Notes under the pieces: generated by a model
Told to the model about the DNA's origin: nothing
Database searches by the model: none
The model's input: the letters and a program-made list of their open reading frames with translations, nothing else
Assembly: GCF_027257975.1 (NCBI RefSeq)
Contig: NZ_JANZKX010000003.1
Span: 558,001 to 622,000, forward strand
DNA length: 64,000 bases
Source of the DNA: Pelomonas sp. BJYL3
GTDB lineage: Bacteria; Pseudomonadota; Gammaproteobacteria; Burkholderiales; Burkholderiaceae_C
Direction: 5' to 3'
Shown here: one piece after another, positions 48,909 through 57,827 of the stretch
Layout of the letters: each line of letters opens with the position of its first letter
How positions within the stretch are numbered: position 1 is the stretch's first letter
Position numbers and translations under genes: made by a program

Positions 48909-51900
48909 ATGACTCACACCTTCTTCGGGCTCATAGGCCGGCTGCTCTGCGCCGTCCTGGCCCTGTCCCTGGGGCTGCTGCCCCAGGCCGCCCGCGCCGC
49001 CGAGTACACGGCCGGCGCCGAACTCTCGGGCAGCACCGCCACGCTGTGGTTCAAGCCCGCCGCCAGCGCCAGCTGGGTCGACGCCCACTACAGCGTGGCC
49101 GGCGGCGCGCAGATGAATGTGCGCATGGCCTACAACAGCAGCTCGGCACGCTTCGAGACGTCCTTCCCCGCCAGCGCCGGCCAGACCGTCACCCACAGCT
49201 TCACCTACTTCACCAGCGGCGCGGCCTATGACTCGGCCGCGGGCAGCACCACGCTGCAGGGCGGCGGAGGCGGCGGAGGCGGCGGTGCGCCGGCCGCCCC
49301 GAGCTTCTCGGTGCCCGCGGGCAGCTATGCAGCACCGCTGAGCCTCAGCCTCAGCAGCAGCAGCGGCGCCACCATCCGCTACACACTGGACGGCAGCACG
49401 CCCGGTGCCGGCTCGACCGCCTACACGGGCCCGCTGACGCTCAATGCCAGCGCCATGGTCAAGGCCATCGCCCTGCTCAATGGCCTGAGCTCGGCGGTCA
49501 GCAGCGCCAGCTACACCCTGGGCAGCAGCGGCGGCACGGGCTACACCCAGGGCGTGGACTACGCCGGCGGCGTGGCCACCTTCTGGTTCGCCCGTGAGCT
49601 GGCCAGCACCGCCTGGGTCGACCTGCACTACGACGCGGGCAGCGGCCAGCAGAACGTGCGCAGCAGCTACAACAGCGGCACCCAGCGCTTCGAGTACAAG
49701 GCTTCTCTGCCCGCGGGCGCCACCGTGAAGTACAGCTTCACCTGGTTCGCCAACGGCAGTGGCGCGGCGGACAGCCCGCTCTTCGTGCTCACCCTGGGTG
49801 GCGGTGGCGGTGGCGGTGGTGGTGGCACTGCGGCCGCGCCCGCCTTCTCCCTGCCCGGCGGCAGCTATGCCGGCGTCCAGCAGGTCAGCCTCAGCAGCGG
49901 CACGCCGGGGGCGGTGATCCGCTACACCGTCGACGGCAGCACGCCCAGCAGCGCCTCACCCGTCTATGCAGGCCCGATCGCCGTGGGCGGCAGCCTGACG
50001 ATCAAGGCCTATGCCAGCGCCAGCGGCCTGACGGACTCACCCGTGACCAGCGCCAGCTACACCATCAGCATCGCCAACGGCCCCTTCTCGCAGGGCGTGT
50101 CGGAGCTGGGCAGCACGGCCATGGTCTGGTTCAAGCCCGCGGCGGCACAGCAGTTCGTGATCCTGCATTACCAGATCGGCACGGGTTCTCAGATCAATCC
50201 GAAGATGGCCTACAACCCCTCGCTGGGCCGCTACGAGACGGTGCTGAGCGGCCTGGGCTTCGGCCAGCGTCTCAACTATGCCTTCACCTATGCCCCGGTG
50301 TCCGGCGCGCAGACCGACTCGCCGGCCTACAGCTATGTCATGGGCACGGGCAATGACATCCCCAAGCCTCAGTTCAGCCCGGCCAGCGGCAGCTACGCCG
50401 GCCCGGTCAGCGTCAGCCTGTCCACCACCGCCCCGGGCGGCGTGATCCGCTACACCACCGACGGCTCGGCACCCACTGCGCTGTCACCCCAGTACACGGG
50501 ACCGATCACCGTCAACACCGCCCTGACCATCACCGCCGCCAGCATGCGCAGCGACGGCAGCCAGTCGGGCAACGTCGTCGGCACCTATGTCGTCGAGACC
50601 CAAGGGGGGCAGGTCTTGCCTCCGGTGTTCTCACATGCCGGCGGCAGCTATGGCTCGCCCATCCAGCTGGCGTTGTCGAGCGGCACCGTGGGCGCGACGA
50701 TCCGCTTCACCACCGATGGCAGCACCCCTGGCGCCAGTTCGCCGGCCTATGGCGGCCCCATTGCGCTGCTGGCCTCGACGACGGTGCGCGCCATCGCCTA
50801 CAAGCCCGGCATGACGCCCTCCGCCCTCAGCCAGGCCAGCTACACCATCGGTGGCGGCAGCGGCCAGGTCTGGAATGGGCAGACCACCTTCCGCATGGTC
50901 AACGCCACGCGGGGGAAGTTCAGCGACGCGCAGGTCTACTGGGCCATCATCGGCAAGGACTGGGCCACGGACCAGTTCGTGCATGTCAATGCGCAGGGCC
51001 AGCTGGTGCCCATGAGCCTGGGTGACAACGGCGCCCTGATGAAGAACGGCCTGCCCTACAGCAACTACTTCTTCACCCTGGAGCAGCTGAAGTCGGTGAC
51101 CATCCCGCCGATCAATTCGGCGCGCATCCTGTTCAGCGTCGGCAGCCCCATGTACATCTGGGTGAACACCGATGCCAACGGCCGGATCGCCTATGCCGGC
51201 GCCAACATCGAGAACCCGACCGATCCCAACATCGACGTCACCTTCGATTTCGGCGAGTTCGCCATCCTGCCGCCGGGCAGCAATCCGCAGGGCATCTTCG
51301 TCAACACGACGCGGGTGGACCAGTTCGGCTTCCCGGTGCAGCTGTCGGTGACGGGGCTGGACGGCTTCACGCAGACGGTGGGTGAATCGCTCACCGAGAC
51401 CCGCGACGAGCTCTTCGCCAAGTTCCTCAACGACATGCCGGCGCCGTTCAAGGGGCTGGCCCAGGCACCCTATGCGCCGATGCGCATCATGGCGCCCGCC
51501 CACGCCACCTTCCAGCCCGGCCAGGCCAACGAGCACTACCTGGACGACTACATCAGCGCCGTCTGGGCCCAGTACAGCCAGCAGGACCTGGTGCTGGACC
51601 TGCGCAATGGCTGGGGCACGTTCCGGGGCCGTGTCAGCGGCAACGTGATGCGCTTCACCGATGCCAGCGGCGGCGTGTACTTCATCAACGGCAAGCCGAG
51701 CACAGCCATGGTGATGCTGGGCAATGGCCTGCTGGACGACACCAGCGGCGGAACGAGCAACGCCGGCAAGCAGCTGCAGCTGCAGGCCCAGCTGTGCGCC
51801 GCGCTGAACCGGCGCGTCGCCCACCTGCCCTTCGACAGCTGGTGGGACCCGGCCGCGCACTTCCCCGCGGGCCAGCCGGCCAACCACTTCGCCCGCTTCT

Positions 51901-52019
51901 GGCATGAGCACAGCCTGAACGCCCTCGCCTACGGCTTTGCCTATGACGACGTGGGGTCGCGCAGCCCGTCCATCCATACGCGGTCGCCGCAGACGGTGAC
52001 CTTCACGATCGGATGGTGA
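48909..52019 (+). CDS. Secreted modular beta-1,3-glucanase (GH64) with CBM56-like and chitobiase-C-like modules
   Basis: A 1036-residue secreted enzyme that cuts beta-1,3-glucan (laminarin type). A signal peptide (cleavage about residue 30) precedes an alternating array: CBM56-like modules at about 32-115, 207-295 and 392-478, and four chitobiase C-terminal/Ig-like modules at about 131-200, 312-388, 487-560 and 568-648 (repeating G(G/S)SY..P..LSLSS..IRYT.DGSTP). Two Gly-only linkers of about nine residues sit near 118 and 300. The C-terminal catalytic domain (from about 655, WNGQTTFRMVN) matches GH64 glucanase. The start has GGAGA. The promoter is flanked by LacI-type operators, so sugar-dependent control is likely. 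It overlaps the next gene. Confidence 0.93.
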   Translation: MTHTFFGLIGRLLCAVLALSLGLLPQAARAAEYTAGAELSGSTATLWFKPAASASWVDAHYSVAGGAQMNVRMAYNSSSARFETSFPASAGQTVTHSFTYFTSGAAYDSAAGSTTLQGGGGGGGGGAPAAPSFSVPAGSYAAPLSLSLSSSSGATIRYTLDGSTPGAGSTAYTGPLTLNASAMVKAIALLNGLSSAVSSASYTLGSSGGTGYTQGVDYAGGVATFWFARELASTAWVDLHYDAGSGQQNVRSSYNSGTQRFEYKASLPAGATVKYSFTWFANGSGAADSPLFVLTLGGGGGGGGGGTAAAPAFSLPGGSYAGVQQVSLSSGTPGAVIRYTVDGSTPSSASPVYAGPIAVGGSLTIKAYASASGLTDSPVTSASYTISIANGPFSQGVSELGSTAMVWFKPAAAQQFVILHYQIGTGSQINPKMAYNPSLGRYETVLSGLGFGQRLNYAFTYAPVSGAQTDSPAYSYVMGTGNDIPKPQFSPASGSYAGPVSVSLSTTAPGGVIRYTTDGSAPTALSPQYTGPITVNTALTITAASMRSDGSQSGNVVGTYVVETQGGQVLPPVFSHAGGSYGSPIQLALSSGTVGATIRFTTDGSTPGASSPAYGGPIALLASTTVRAIAYKPGMTPSALSQASYTIGGGSGQVWNGQTTFRMVNATRGKFSDAQVYWAIIGKDWATDQFVHVNAQGQLVPMSLGDNGALMKNGLPYSNYFFTLEQLKSVTIPPINSARILFSVGSPMYIWVNTDANGRIAYAGANIENPTDPNIDVTFDFGEFAILPPGSNPQGIFVNTTRVDQFGFPVQLSVTGLDGFTQTVGESLTETRDELFAKFLNDMPAPFKGLAQAPYAPMRIMAPAHATFQPGQANEHYLDDYISAVWAQYSQQDLVLDLRNGWGTFRGRVSGNVMRFTDASGGVYFINGKPSTAMVMLGNGLLDDTSGGTSNAGKQLQLQAQLCAALNRRVAHLPFDSWWDPAAHFPAGQPANHFARFWHEHSLNALAYGFAYDDVGSRSPSIHTRSPQTVTFTIGW

Positions 52020-52624
52020 GCGCCACGCCCGCCCGCTCGGGCGCCAGAGGCGTGTCGGCGGGGTGGGGCTGGGTCTGGGCCTCCGGCCTGGCGCTGGGCC
52101 TGCTCGGCCTGGGCCCATGGCTGCTGAGACCGGAGGCCCTCGCCCCGCCCCCGGCGCCTCCGGCACGGATGGCGGAGCCTGTGCCAGTGCCCCTGCCCGC
52201 CCCCCGTGCGACAACCCGGGGGGCGGAGACTGCGTCGGCCCCTGTCGCCACGCCGGTGACGGCCGCGGTGCGCATCCTGGCCCTGCGTCAGGACAGCCGG
52301 GGCCGGTGGCTGGCCCGGCTGCAGGTCGGAGACGACGCTCCACGCCTGGCCCAGGCGGGCGATGTGGTGGCGCACGGCCTGCGCGTCGAGCGGATCACCG
52401 GCGAAGGCCTCACGCTGCGCCGCGGCCTGCTGCAGGAGCAGCTGGCCTTTGCCGGCGCCGTGCCGCGCCGCCCGATCGACCCACAGTCTCCACCGGCACC
52501 CGCACCTGCCGTGGTCGTGAGCCCGCCGGGTCAGGAGCCCCCACGCAGCAGCGGCGTCGAGCGCGCCGTCCAGCGCGCGCTTCAAGGGCCCCCCGGGCAG
52601 GCGAGCCTGGGCAGCGGTCGCTGA
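52013..52624 (+). CDS. GspC/HR-domain-like inner-membrane protein
   Basis: A 203-residue protein with a short N-terminus, one membrane helix (ASGLALGLLGLGPWLL, about 23-38), a Pro/Ala linker and a domain like the HR domain of type II secretion protein C (VRILALRQDSRGRWLARLQVGDDAPRL, then GLRVERITGEGLTLRRG). GspC links the inner and outer parts of type II secretion. Its start overlaps the glucanase stop by 7 bp, so it is expected to be co-expressed and may help secretion of the glucanase. The match to GspC is partial; no other secretion genes are seen. Confidence 0.75.
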   Translation: MVSATPARSGARGVSAGWGWVWASGLALGLLGLGPWLLRPEALAPPPAPPARMAEPVPVPLPAPRATTRGAETASAPVATPVTAAVRILALRQDSRGRWLARLQVGDDAPRLAQAGDVVAHGLRVERITGEGLTLRRGLLQEQLAFAGAVPRRPIDPQSPPAPAPAVVVSPPGQEPPRSSGVERAVQRALQGPPGQASLGSGR

Positions 52625-53124
52625 TCGACCCGGCCAGGCGGGCCCCGCTCGTCCTCCAGTCCAAGCCCTCACGCGTCGTGAGGCATGCAGACTAGCGCCC
52701 CGGCCAAGCGGTCGGGTCGCCTCTCATCGCCCCATTTGCTAACCTCTTAGGTGCGCACCGCGATCATGACGCTGTTCATGCGCCCTACCCCCCCGCACCG
52801 CGATGGCCCTGCAGGCTGCGGCGAGCCTCAGCCAGGTCGTGCCGGTGAAGGCGACCACCGCCCAGCCAGAGGACGCGAGCGAGCCCCTGGTCCGCAAGGG
52901 CCTCAAGGAATGGGCGCTCGCCTGGAGAGCCCAGACCTACGGCTGCATCGCCCACATCGCCCACATCGCCCACATCGCCCACATCGAGTCAACCGATGCC
53001 GGCGAGGCCCATGAAGACGGCAGGCGGTGGTGGATCCGCAGCGTCATGGGGATGTCGGAATCGCCCGAGCACCCCATCCCTCGCCGCCATGTCGAGAAGC
53101 AACAGGCTGCCGCCAGGCAGCACC
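52625..53124. other. Intergenic region, tandem repeat, possible gene remnant
   Basis: A 500-bp stretch with no gene I can support. It holds the tandem repeat at 52946-52986. A plus-strand frame from 52803 begins with a credible-looking stretch (VRKGLKEWALAWRAQTY), which may be the remnant of a small domain broken by the repeat expansion; this is weak. Confidence 0.5.
52946..52986 (+). repeat. 9-bp tandem repeat (CATCGCCCA x 4.6)
   Basis: Four exact copies of CATCGCCCA followed by a partial copy. It is a minisatellite in noncoding sequence or inside a decayed frame, and could vary between strains. Confidence 0.85.
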
Positions 53125-54267
53125 TCAGAACGCGGTCTGCACCGAGAAGGACAGCAGCCGGTGATCGCCGAAGAAGTCGTAGCGGGACTGGTCCCGCGAG
53201 ACGTCGTACTGCGCCTTCAGGGCCACGTTCTTGTTCAGGTCGTAGCGCAGGGCCAGGCTCTGCGTGCGCCGTCCCTCGATGGCGAAGCCCAGGTTGTTCT
53301 CCTGCGTGCGGTACCGCGAGACCGTCGCCATGCCGGTCCAGTCGTGCCACCGGTAGCCGAGGCCGACGAGGAAGTAGTTGTAGACGAAGTCGGAAGTAGC
53401 CTGCTGGAAGCGGTTGATCTCGCTGCGCAGGATCCACTCGCGCCCGTCGTAATTGAACGAGAGGCCGGCGATGGTGGTGCGGTAGCCCGGGAGGTTGTCC
53501 CGCCGCGTGCCGTCGGCGAGGTCGCTCCACTGGTAGTTGTCGAAGCGCATCATCATGAAGCGGGCGCTGTAGACGCCGTCCGACACCGTCACGTAGCCGC
53601 CCAGGATGTTGCGCCACTTCTCGGTGGTCGGGTCACCCCAGTAGATGCGCGTGTTGTAGGGCGCGTTGTCGTTCTGGAAGTTGCCGGCCCAGAGGTTGCC
53701 CTCCAGCGTCCAGCTGCCCTTGAGTGCGCCGCTGTAGGCCAGGTTGGCCCCGTCGTAGGCGTAGATGGGCCAGCCGTAGACATCCGGCGCCGGGCGCACC
53801 CACGGATAGGCCGTGCCGATGTAGAGGAAGTCGCTGTAGTAGTACAGAGGGATGCGCTTGCGGCCCGCCTGCAGGGTCCACGAATCATTGAGCGCATACG
53901 AGAGGTAGGCCCAGTCCAGCGTGGGGCGGTAGTTCTTGTTGTTGGCCCGGGCGACGAGCTGGGCCGTGGCCGACAGGGCGTCGTTGACATGCACGGTGCC
54001 CTGCAGCCCCAGGAGCGATTCCTGGTCGGCCTGCCAGCCCCTGGACTTCTCGTAGACGCCCACGTACTCCCAGTTCTGGATCGCGCAGGGGCATTGCCAT
54101 TCCATGTAGTTGCGCTCGGTGCCACCCAGGACCTTGGCGACCGTCAGTTGCGCAAAGCCGGACCAGGTGAAGCGCATGTCGTCGGCCTGGCTGGGCGCCG
54201 CCCAGGCCAGGGCCAGGCCCAGTGCGGCGAAGCGGAGCTTCAGTGCGGTGCTGTTCGAGGTGTTCAT
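53125..54267 (-). CDS. Outer-membrane porin-like beta-barrel protein
   Basis: A 380-residue exported protein with a Sec signal peptide (cleavage about AAPSQADD, residue 28). The mature part alternates hydrophobic and polar residues in strand-like runs rich in Tyr/Trp, and ends in Phe (SVQTAF), the usual C-terminal signal of outer-membrane barrels. The family is not certain; it is similar in layout to trimeric or OprP/OprO-like porins. It lies 12 bp after a PstS-like gene in the same operon, which suggests an anion-related role. Confidence 0.88.
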   Translation of the reverse strand: MNTSNSTALKLRFAALGLALAWAAPSQADDMRFTWSGFAQLTVAKVLGGTERNYMEWQCPCAIQNWEYVGVYEKSRGWQADQESLLGLQGTVHVNDALSATAQLVARANNKNYRPTLDWAYLSYALNDSWTLQAGRKRIPLYYYSDFLYIGTAYPWVRPAPDVYGWPIYAYDGANLAYSGALKGSWTLEGNLWAGNFQNDNAPYNTRIYWGDPTTEKWRNILGGYVTVSDGVYSARFMMMRFDNYQWSDLADGTRRDNLPGYRTTIAGLSFNYDGREWILRSEINRFQQATSDFVYNYFLVGLGYRWHDWTGMATVSRYRTQENNLGFAIEGRRTQSLALRYDLNKNVALKAQYDVSRDQSRYDFFGDHRLLSFSVQTAF

Positions 54268-54279
54268 CTCGCCCTCCTT

Positions 54280-54720
54280 TCACTTGATCTCGGCCAGGAC
54301 CTTGACGCTGCCGTCGACCAGCGACGCGTCGATATAGCCCACCAGGTTGGGATTGCTGGCCACCAGCTTCTTGACGGCCGCGGCGTCCCCGGCCTCCTGC
54401 GGCGGCGCCCCCTTGCCGGTGAAGACCATGCGTGACCAGTAGGCCTTGATCTGCGCCTCGCTGCGTCCGGCGACCTGGCCATAGAACTGGCCATAGGCCG
54501 GCGAGCCGGCCGTCTGGTCCACGGGGATGGCCTTCTCGCCGTTGGGGAAGCTCTTGACGCTGCCCAGGAAGATGGCCGAGACCTGCTCGCTGCTCAGCTT
54601 GGGCGCCGTGCTGGACGCGCCCACGACGACGACCAGGTGATCCGCGCGCGCATCGGGCGCCATGCAGGCGACGAGGGCAGCGAGCGCCGCGCTGCCCAGG
54701 GTGCGAGTGACAAGCTCCAC
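54280..54720 (-). CDS. PstS-like periplasmic phosphate-binding protein (short)
   Basis: A 146-residue exported protein. The start is GTG at 54720, preceded by AAGGAG at good spacing; an earlier TTG frame is less likely. The signal peptide (TLGSAALAALVACMA) precedes a short PBP-like domain with SSEQVSAIFLGSVKSFPNGEKAIPVDQ, AYWSRMVFTGKG and PNLVGYID, the pattern of the second lobe of phosphate-binding proteins. It is much shorter than PstS (about 320). Phosphate binding is inference; it is encoded with a porin. Confidence 0.86.
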   Translation of the reverse strand: MELVTRTLGSAALAALVACMAPDARADHLVVVVGASSTAPKLSSEQVSAIFLGSVKSFPNGEKAIPVDQTAGSPAYGQFYGQVAGRSEAQIKAYWSRMVFTGKGAPPQEAGDAAAVKKLVASNPNLVGYIDASLVDGSVKVLAEIK

Positions 54721-55080
54721 GTCGTTCTCCTTCAAGAGTCAACAGTGAACCCTGCCCCGAATGGCGCGCCACACGGCCGCGCCTCCGGGACTTGCTATGC
54801 ATGCCGTCCCTGAACGTCACAGGCCGCACGCGGCCTGCGCTGCGGTCCCACGATGCCCTGCCGGCAGCGCCGAACCGTCGGTTCAATGTGCATAAAAAGT
54901 CGCCGCTGCGCAATTGAAGCGCCCGACTCAGGTGACAGCTGTCGCGTCCGGCGGACGGTGTTTGATCTGGCTCAGCCCCCCGGCCGGCCCGCCGTGCCAG
55001 CCGGGAGACAATCAACGATTGGCCCGCCCCGGGGTCGGCCAGACAGCCCGCCCCCAACCACAACTGGTTCCCCCAGCCCC
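54721..55080. promoter_or_regulatory. Divergent region between PstS-like operon and truD
   Basis: A 360-bp stretch without a gene. A lower-GC part near 54880-54920 (GTGCATAAAAAG) is a plausible promoter location for one of the genes. No operator was recognised. Confidence 0.35.
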
Positions 55081-56094
55081 ATGACCGACGCTCACTACAC
55101 GACCTTGCCACAGTGGCCCAATGCCTATCCGGCCAGCGGCGCCCGTGCCACGCTGAAGCTCCTCAACGAGGATTTCATCGTGACCGAGCTGCCACTGCAG
55201 CTGCCCTCTGGCGAAGGCGAGCACCTGTGGCTGGACGTCGAAAAGAACGGCGCCAACACCGCCTTCGTTGCGCAGCAGCTGGCCGAGGCCGCCGGCGTGC
55301 AGGAACGCGATGTGGGCTATGCCGGCCTCAAGGACCGCTACGCCCTCACCCGGCAGTGGTTCAGCATCTATCTGCCCAAGGGAGAGACCCCCGACCTGAC
55401 CCAGCTCCAGCACCCGGAGTTCAAGGTCCTGAGCCAGAGCCGCCACGTGAAGAAGCTGCGCCCGGGGGATCTGCAGGGCAACCGCTTCCGCATCGTGCTG
55501 AGAGCGGTGAGCGGCGACCGCGATGCCATCGAGGCCAATCTGCAGGCCGTGGCGTCGCAGGGCGTGCCCAACTACTTTGGCGCCCAGCGCTTCGGCCATG
55601 ACGGCGGCAATGTCGAACAGGGCCGCGCCATGCTGGCGCGCGAGATCCGCGTGCGCAACCCGAAGAAGAAGGGCATCTACCTGTCAGCCGTGCGCTCCTT
55701 TGTCTTCAATGAAGTACTGGCGCTGCGGATTCAGCAAGGCCTCTGGGGCAAGTCCCTGCCTGGCGACGTGATGGACGAGGCGGGCCGCCCCACCGGGCCG
55801 CTCTGGGGGCGGGGCCGCGTCAGCGCCACCGATCAGGCGCAGGCCCTGGAGATGGGCGTGGCGCAACGTCACCCCGCCTTGTGCGACGGCATGGAACACG
55901 CCGGCCTGGACCAGGAGCGACGCGCCCTGGTGGCGAGCCCGGCGGACATGGCCTGGGAATGGCCTCAAGCGGATCAATTGGTGCTGACGTTCTCCTTGCC
56001 GGCCGGGAACTACGCCACCTCCGTGCTGAACGAGATCCTTCGCACCGAGGAGCCCGATCGCCAGATGGAGAGCGAGGCGGCGCTTGGTGAATGA
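55081..56094 (+). CDS. truD: tRNA pseudouridine synthase D
   Basis: A 337-residue enzyme that makes pseudouridine at position 13 of tRNAs. The catalytic Asp is D85 in GLKDRYALTRQ, and the TruD-specific GNRFRIVLR and NYFGAQRFG motifs are present. Length matches the family (about 350). The start at 55081 was chosen because the longer frame to 54853 is noncoding-like. Confidence 0.95.
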   Translation: MTDAHYTTLPQWPNAYPASGARATLKLLNEDFIVTELPLQLPSGEGEHLWLDVEKNGANTAFVAQQLAEAAGVQERDVGYAGLKDRYALTRQWFSIYLPKGETPDLTQLQHPEFKVLSQSRHVKKLRPGDLQGNRFRIVLRAVSGDRDAIEANLQAVASQGVPNYFGAQRFGHDGGNVEQGRAMLAREIRVRNPKKKGIYLSAVRSFVFNEVLALRIQQGLWGKSLPGDVMDEAGRPTGPLWGRGRVSATDQAQALEMGVAQRHPALCDGMEHAGLDQERRALVASPADMAWEWPQADQLVLTFSLPAGNYATSVLNEILRTEEPDRQMESEAALGE

Positions 56095-56389
56095 GGGCGG
56101 CGACCCTGAAGTCGCCGACCAGCCCTGCGTGTTCTGCTCGAGCTCATGCAGCCCGCTCGGGAAGTCGTGCTGATAGCCCTGCCGACGACGCCCGAAAAGG
56201 ACGTGTCCGCCGTTTGATCTGCCGTTCGATGGCCCCACAGGCGGTGGAGCCGGCTCACAAGGCTGAAGAGGGTCTCGCCCGGGAGCCACGGAAGCAGCTC
56301 CCGCAGCAGGCGTTCGGCACCGGCCGCAGGGACAAGCTTGTTCCCGCAATCCGGCGTTCGGTCGCCAGGCCGCATGGGGACTCAGCCCG

Positions 56390-56450
56390 TGTTGACGACT
56401 TTAATTGTCAAAAACACACCTCGTGTTTCGGGCAATTAGAGTCGTAAACA
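56390..56450. repeat. 18-bp imperfect terminal-type inverted repeat (TGT...ACA)
   Basis: Left arm 56390-56407 (TGTTGACGACTTTAATTG) and right arm 56433-56450 (CAATTAGAGTCGTAAACA) pair with 16 of 18 matches. The TGT/ACA ends match transposons that use DDE integrases of the Tn7/Tn5053/Mu type. The arms are only 61 bp apart end to end, so this is not a whole element. Confidence 0.65.
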
Positions 56451-56505
56451 TGAGTCCTGGATTCTTGCCAATCTCCGTCGTACTGAAACCGAGTGTCGCC
56501 AAGCC

Positions 56506-56518
56506 AAAGTCGTAAACA
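56506..56518 (-). repeat. Third copy of the end-like repeat
   Basis: AAAGTCGTAAACA repeats the outer part of the right arm at 56438-56450, 68 bp away in the same orientation. A weaker ACGAC-centred copy lies midway on the minus strand. Regular spacing of about 32-36 bp is like transposase-binding sites. Confidence 0.55.
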
Positions 56519-56541
56519 CTCACCGCACCCAGCGACTGGGC

Positions 56542-57470
56542 CTAAGCAGCGCGCATCGGCATAGTTGTCTTGCACTTTGGGAACGCCGGGCATCCCCAGA
56601 ACGGAGCGCCACCATTGCGGGACACTCGATCAACCATCTTGACACCGCAGTTGACGCAGGTGGGCCGCCAGTACTCGCCCTCCAGCGCAACGTTGAGCAG
56701 CTCGGACTGCTGCTCAGGCGTCCATGACGCGATGAGCTGAGGCAGCTTGTCGACGCTTAGCAAGTTCACGCCGTTCTCCGCGGCGAAGGCCATGGCGTCG
56801 GCCGTGAATGTCGACGTCGTCGCGAACTGGCCTCGCTTCACGTTCTGCGCCGCCATCACCCCGCGCAACTCGCGAATCTTGTCAACGCCGACCTTCTTGC
56901 CCTGCCAGTGCTTGCACTGCACCAGGCTCACAGGGGCCGCGGGCTGATTCCGGGAGACAGCCAAATGTCTATGCCGCCATCAGCACCGTGCGACTGGGAC
57001 TTGGTCTCAAAGCCTACCTGTTTGAACAGCGCTTCGACGACTGCCTCAAAGCGTCGCCACTCGATCATGTCGAACACGGCCTGGCTCCACCTATCAGGCC
57101 GCTCCTCAGGCTTAGCTGCAGCCGGTACTTCGGCAGATTGAGCAGGCGTCGACGCCTCCACCGCCGCACGCGTTCCCTGTCGCGAGCGCTTCGAGTGTGT
57201 TTGAACTTGGCCGACCACCTCCGATTCACCATCGGGCGCCGATATCGGCACGCTGCGGGCTCATATCTTGTGAGCGACAAACAAGAGACCGGCACCGCCA
57301 GCCAACAAGAGCAGTCCCAGGGGCCATAGCTTCCCAGACACTGCCGCCATCGGCGTCGCCTTCAAGGCAAACGGCAACACCGTCACCAACAAACCCATGC
57401 CGAGGATATTGACGCCGGCCGCTTCCAGTTTGCGCGTCTGGCGCGCTGCTGACTTTGATCGTTTTTCCAC
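56542..57470 (-). pseudogene. Mrr-type restriction endonuclease, disrupted
   Basis: A decayed restriction endonuclease. From the 5' end: a GTG start at 57470, two hydrophobic helices (VNILGMGLLVTVLPFALKA and LWPLGLLLLAGGAGLLFVA), an in-frame TGA at 57261-57263, then a continuation in the same frame (ISAPDGESEVVGQVQ) into the catalytic region (FEAVVEALFKQVGF, GADGGIDIWL). A one-base loss at about 56956-56957 shifts the frame; the second frame continues with VSLVQCKHWQGKKVGV, matching the D-x-n-QxK core, then a C4 zinc finger (CVNCG and CPAFPKC). The two frames join well in family order, which supports a single ancestral gene with two lesions. It has probably lost activity. Confidence 0.85.
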
Positions 57471-57827
57471 TGGGGCCGCCCCTTCGGGCGGGGATCATAA
57501 CTAGCAGTGCCATGGCGGTTTCAGAGTCCATAGCAATCAATGAAATGCGAGCCATCGGTGCCAATGCGCTCGGGCGCAACGATCTATGCCTGAGCTGAAT
57601 CCACCGATTGCAGACGCGGGCAACAGGCGGCCCCAGGCAGCCCCGCCCCGGCAGAGCTCAGAAGCTGTCTGCCCATGCCTCGCCGCAAGCGATGGCAGTC
57701 CTGATTGGCGAGCACAGGCGACTGCTACGGGTTCGCCATCCGCGGAAGCAGTGTTCTCCGATTCAGCGAGGCATTGCGACGCAGCGCGCCGCATACTCGA
57801 AGCCCCCGGTCAGCCCGCTTCATCGCC
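57471..57827. other. Gene-free stretch upstream of DUF3422 gene
   Basis: A 357-bp region. It holds a short perfect hairpin (CCGCCC/GGGCGG, loop CTTC) near 57476-57491. Nothing else was recognised; promoters for the DUF3422 gene should lie here. Confidence 0.4.

Larger units (their letters stand above)
56095..56541. other. Gene-free region with transposon-end-like repeats
   Basis: A 447-bp stretch with no supported gene and lower GC than the left part of the window. Its right half carries the 18-bp inverted repeats at 56390-56450 and a further copy at 56506-56518. It joins the broken Mrr gene. Confidence 0.6.

Noticed and set aside
49250-49830. Gly-rich repeats in the glucanase gene considered as CRISPR-like or as a sequencing artefact
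   Set aside because: They are in-frame glycine linkers between modules; there is no spacer/repeat structure.
56390-56450. The inverted repeat as a complete 61-bp insertion element
   Set aside because: Flanking bases show no target-site duplication and there is no transposase; only the end-like repeats can be supported.
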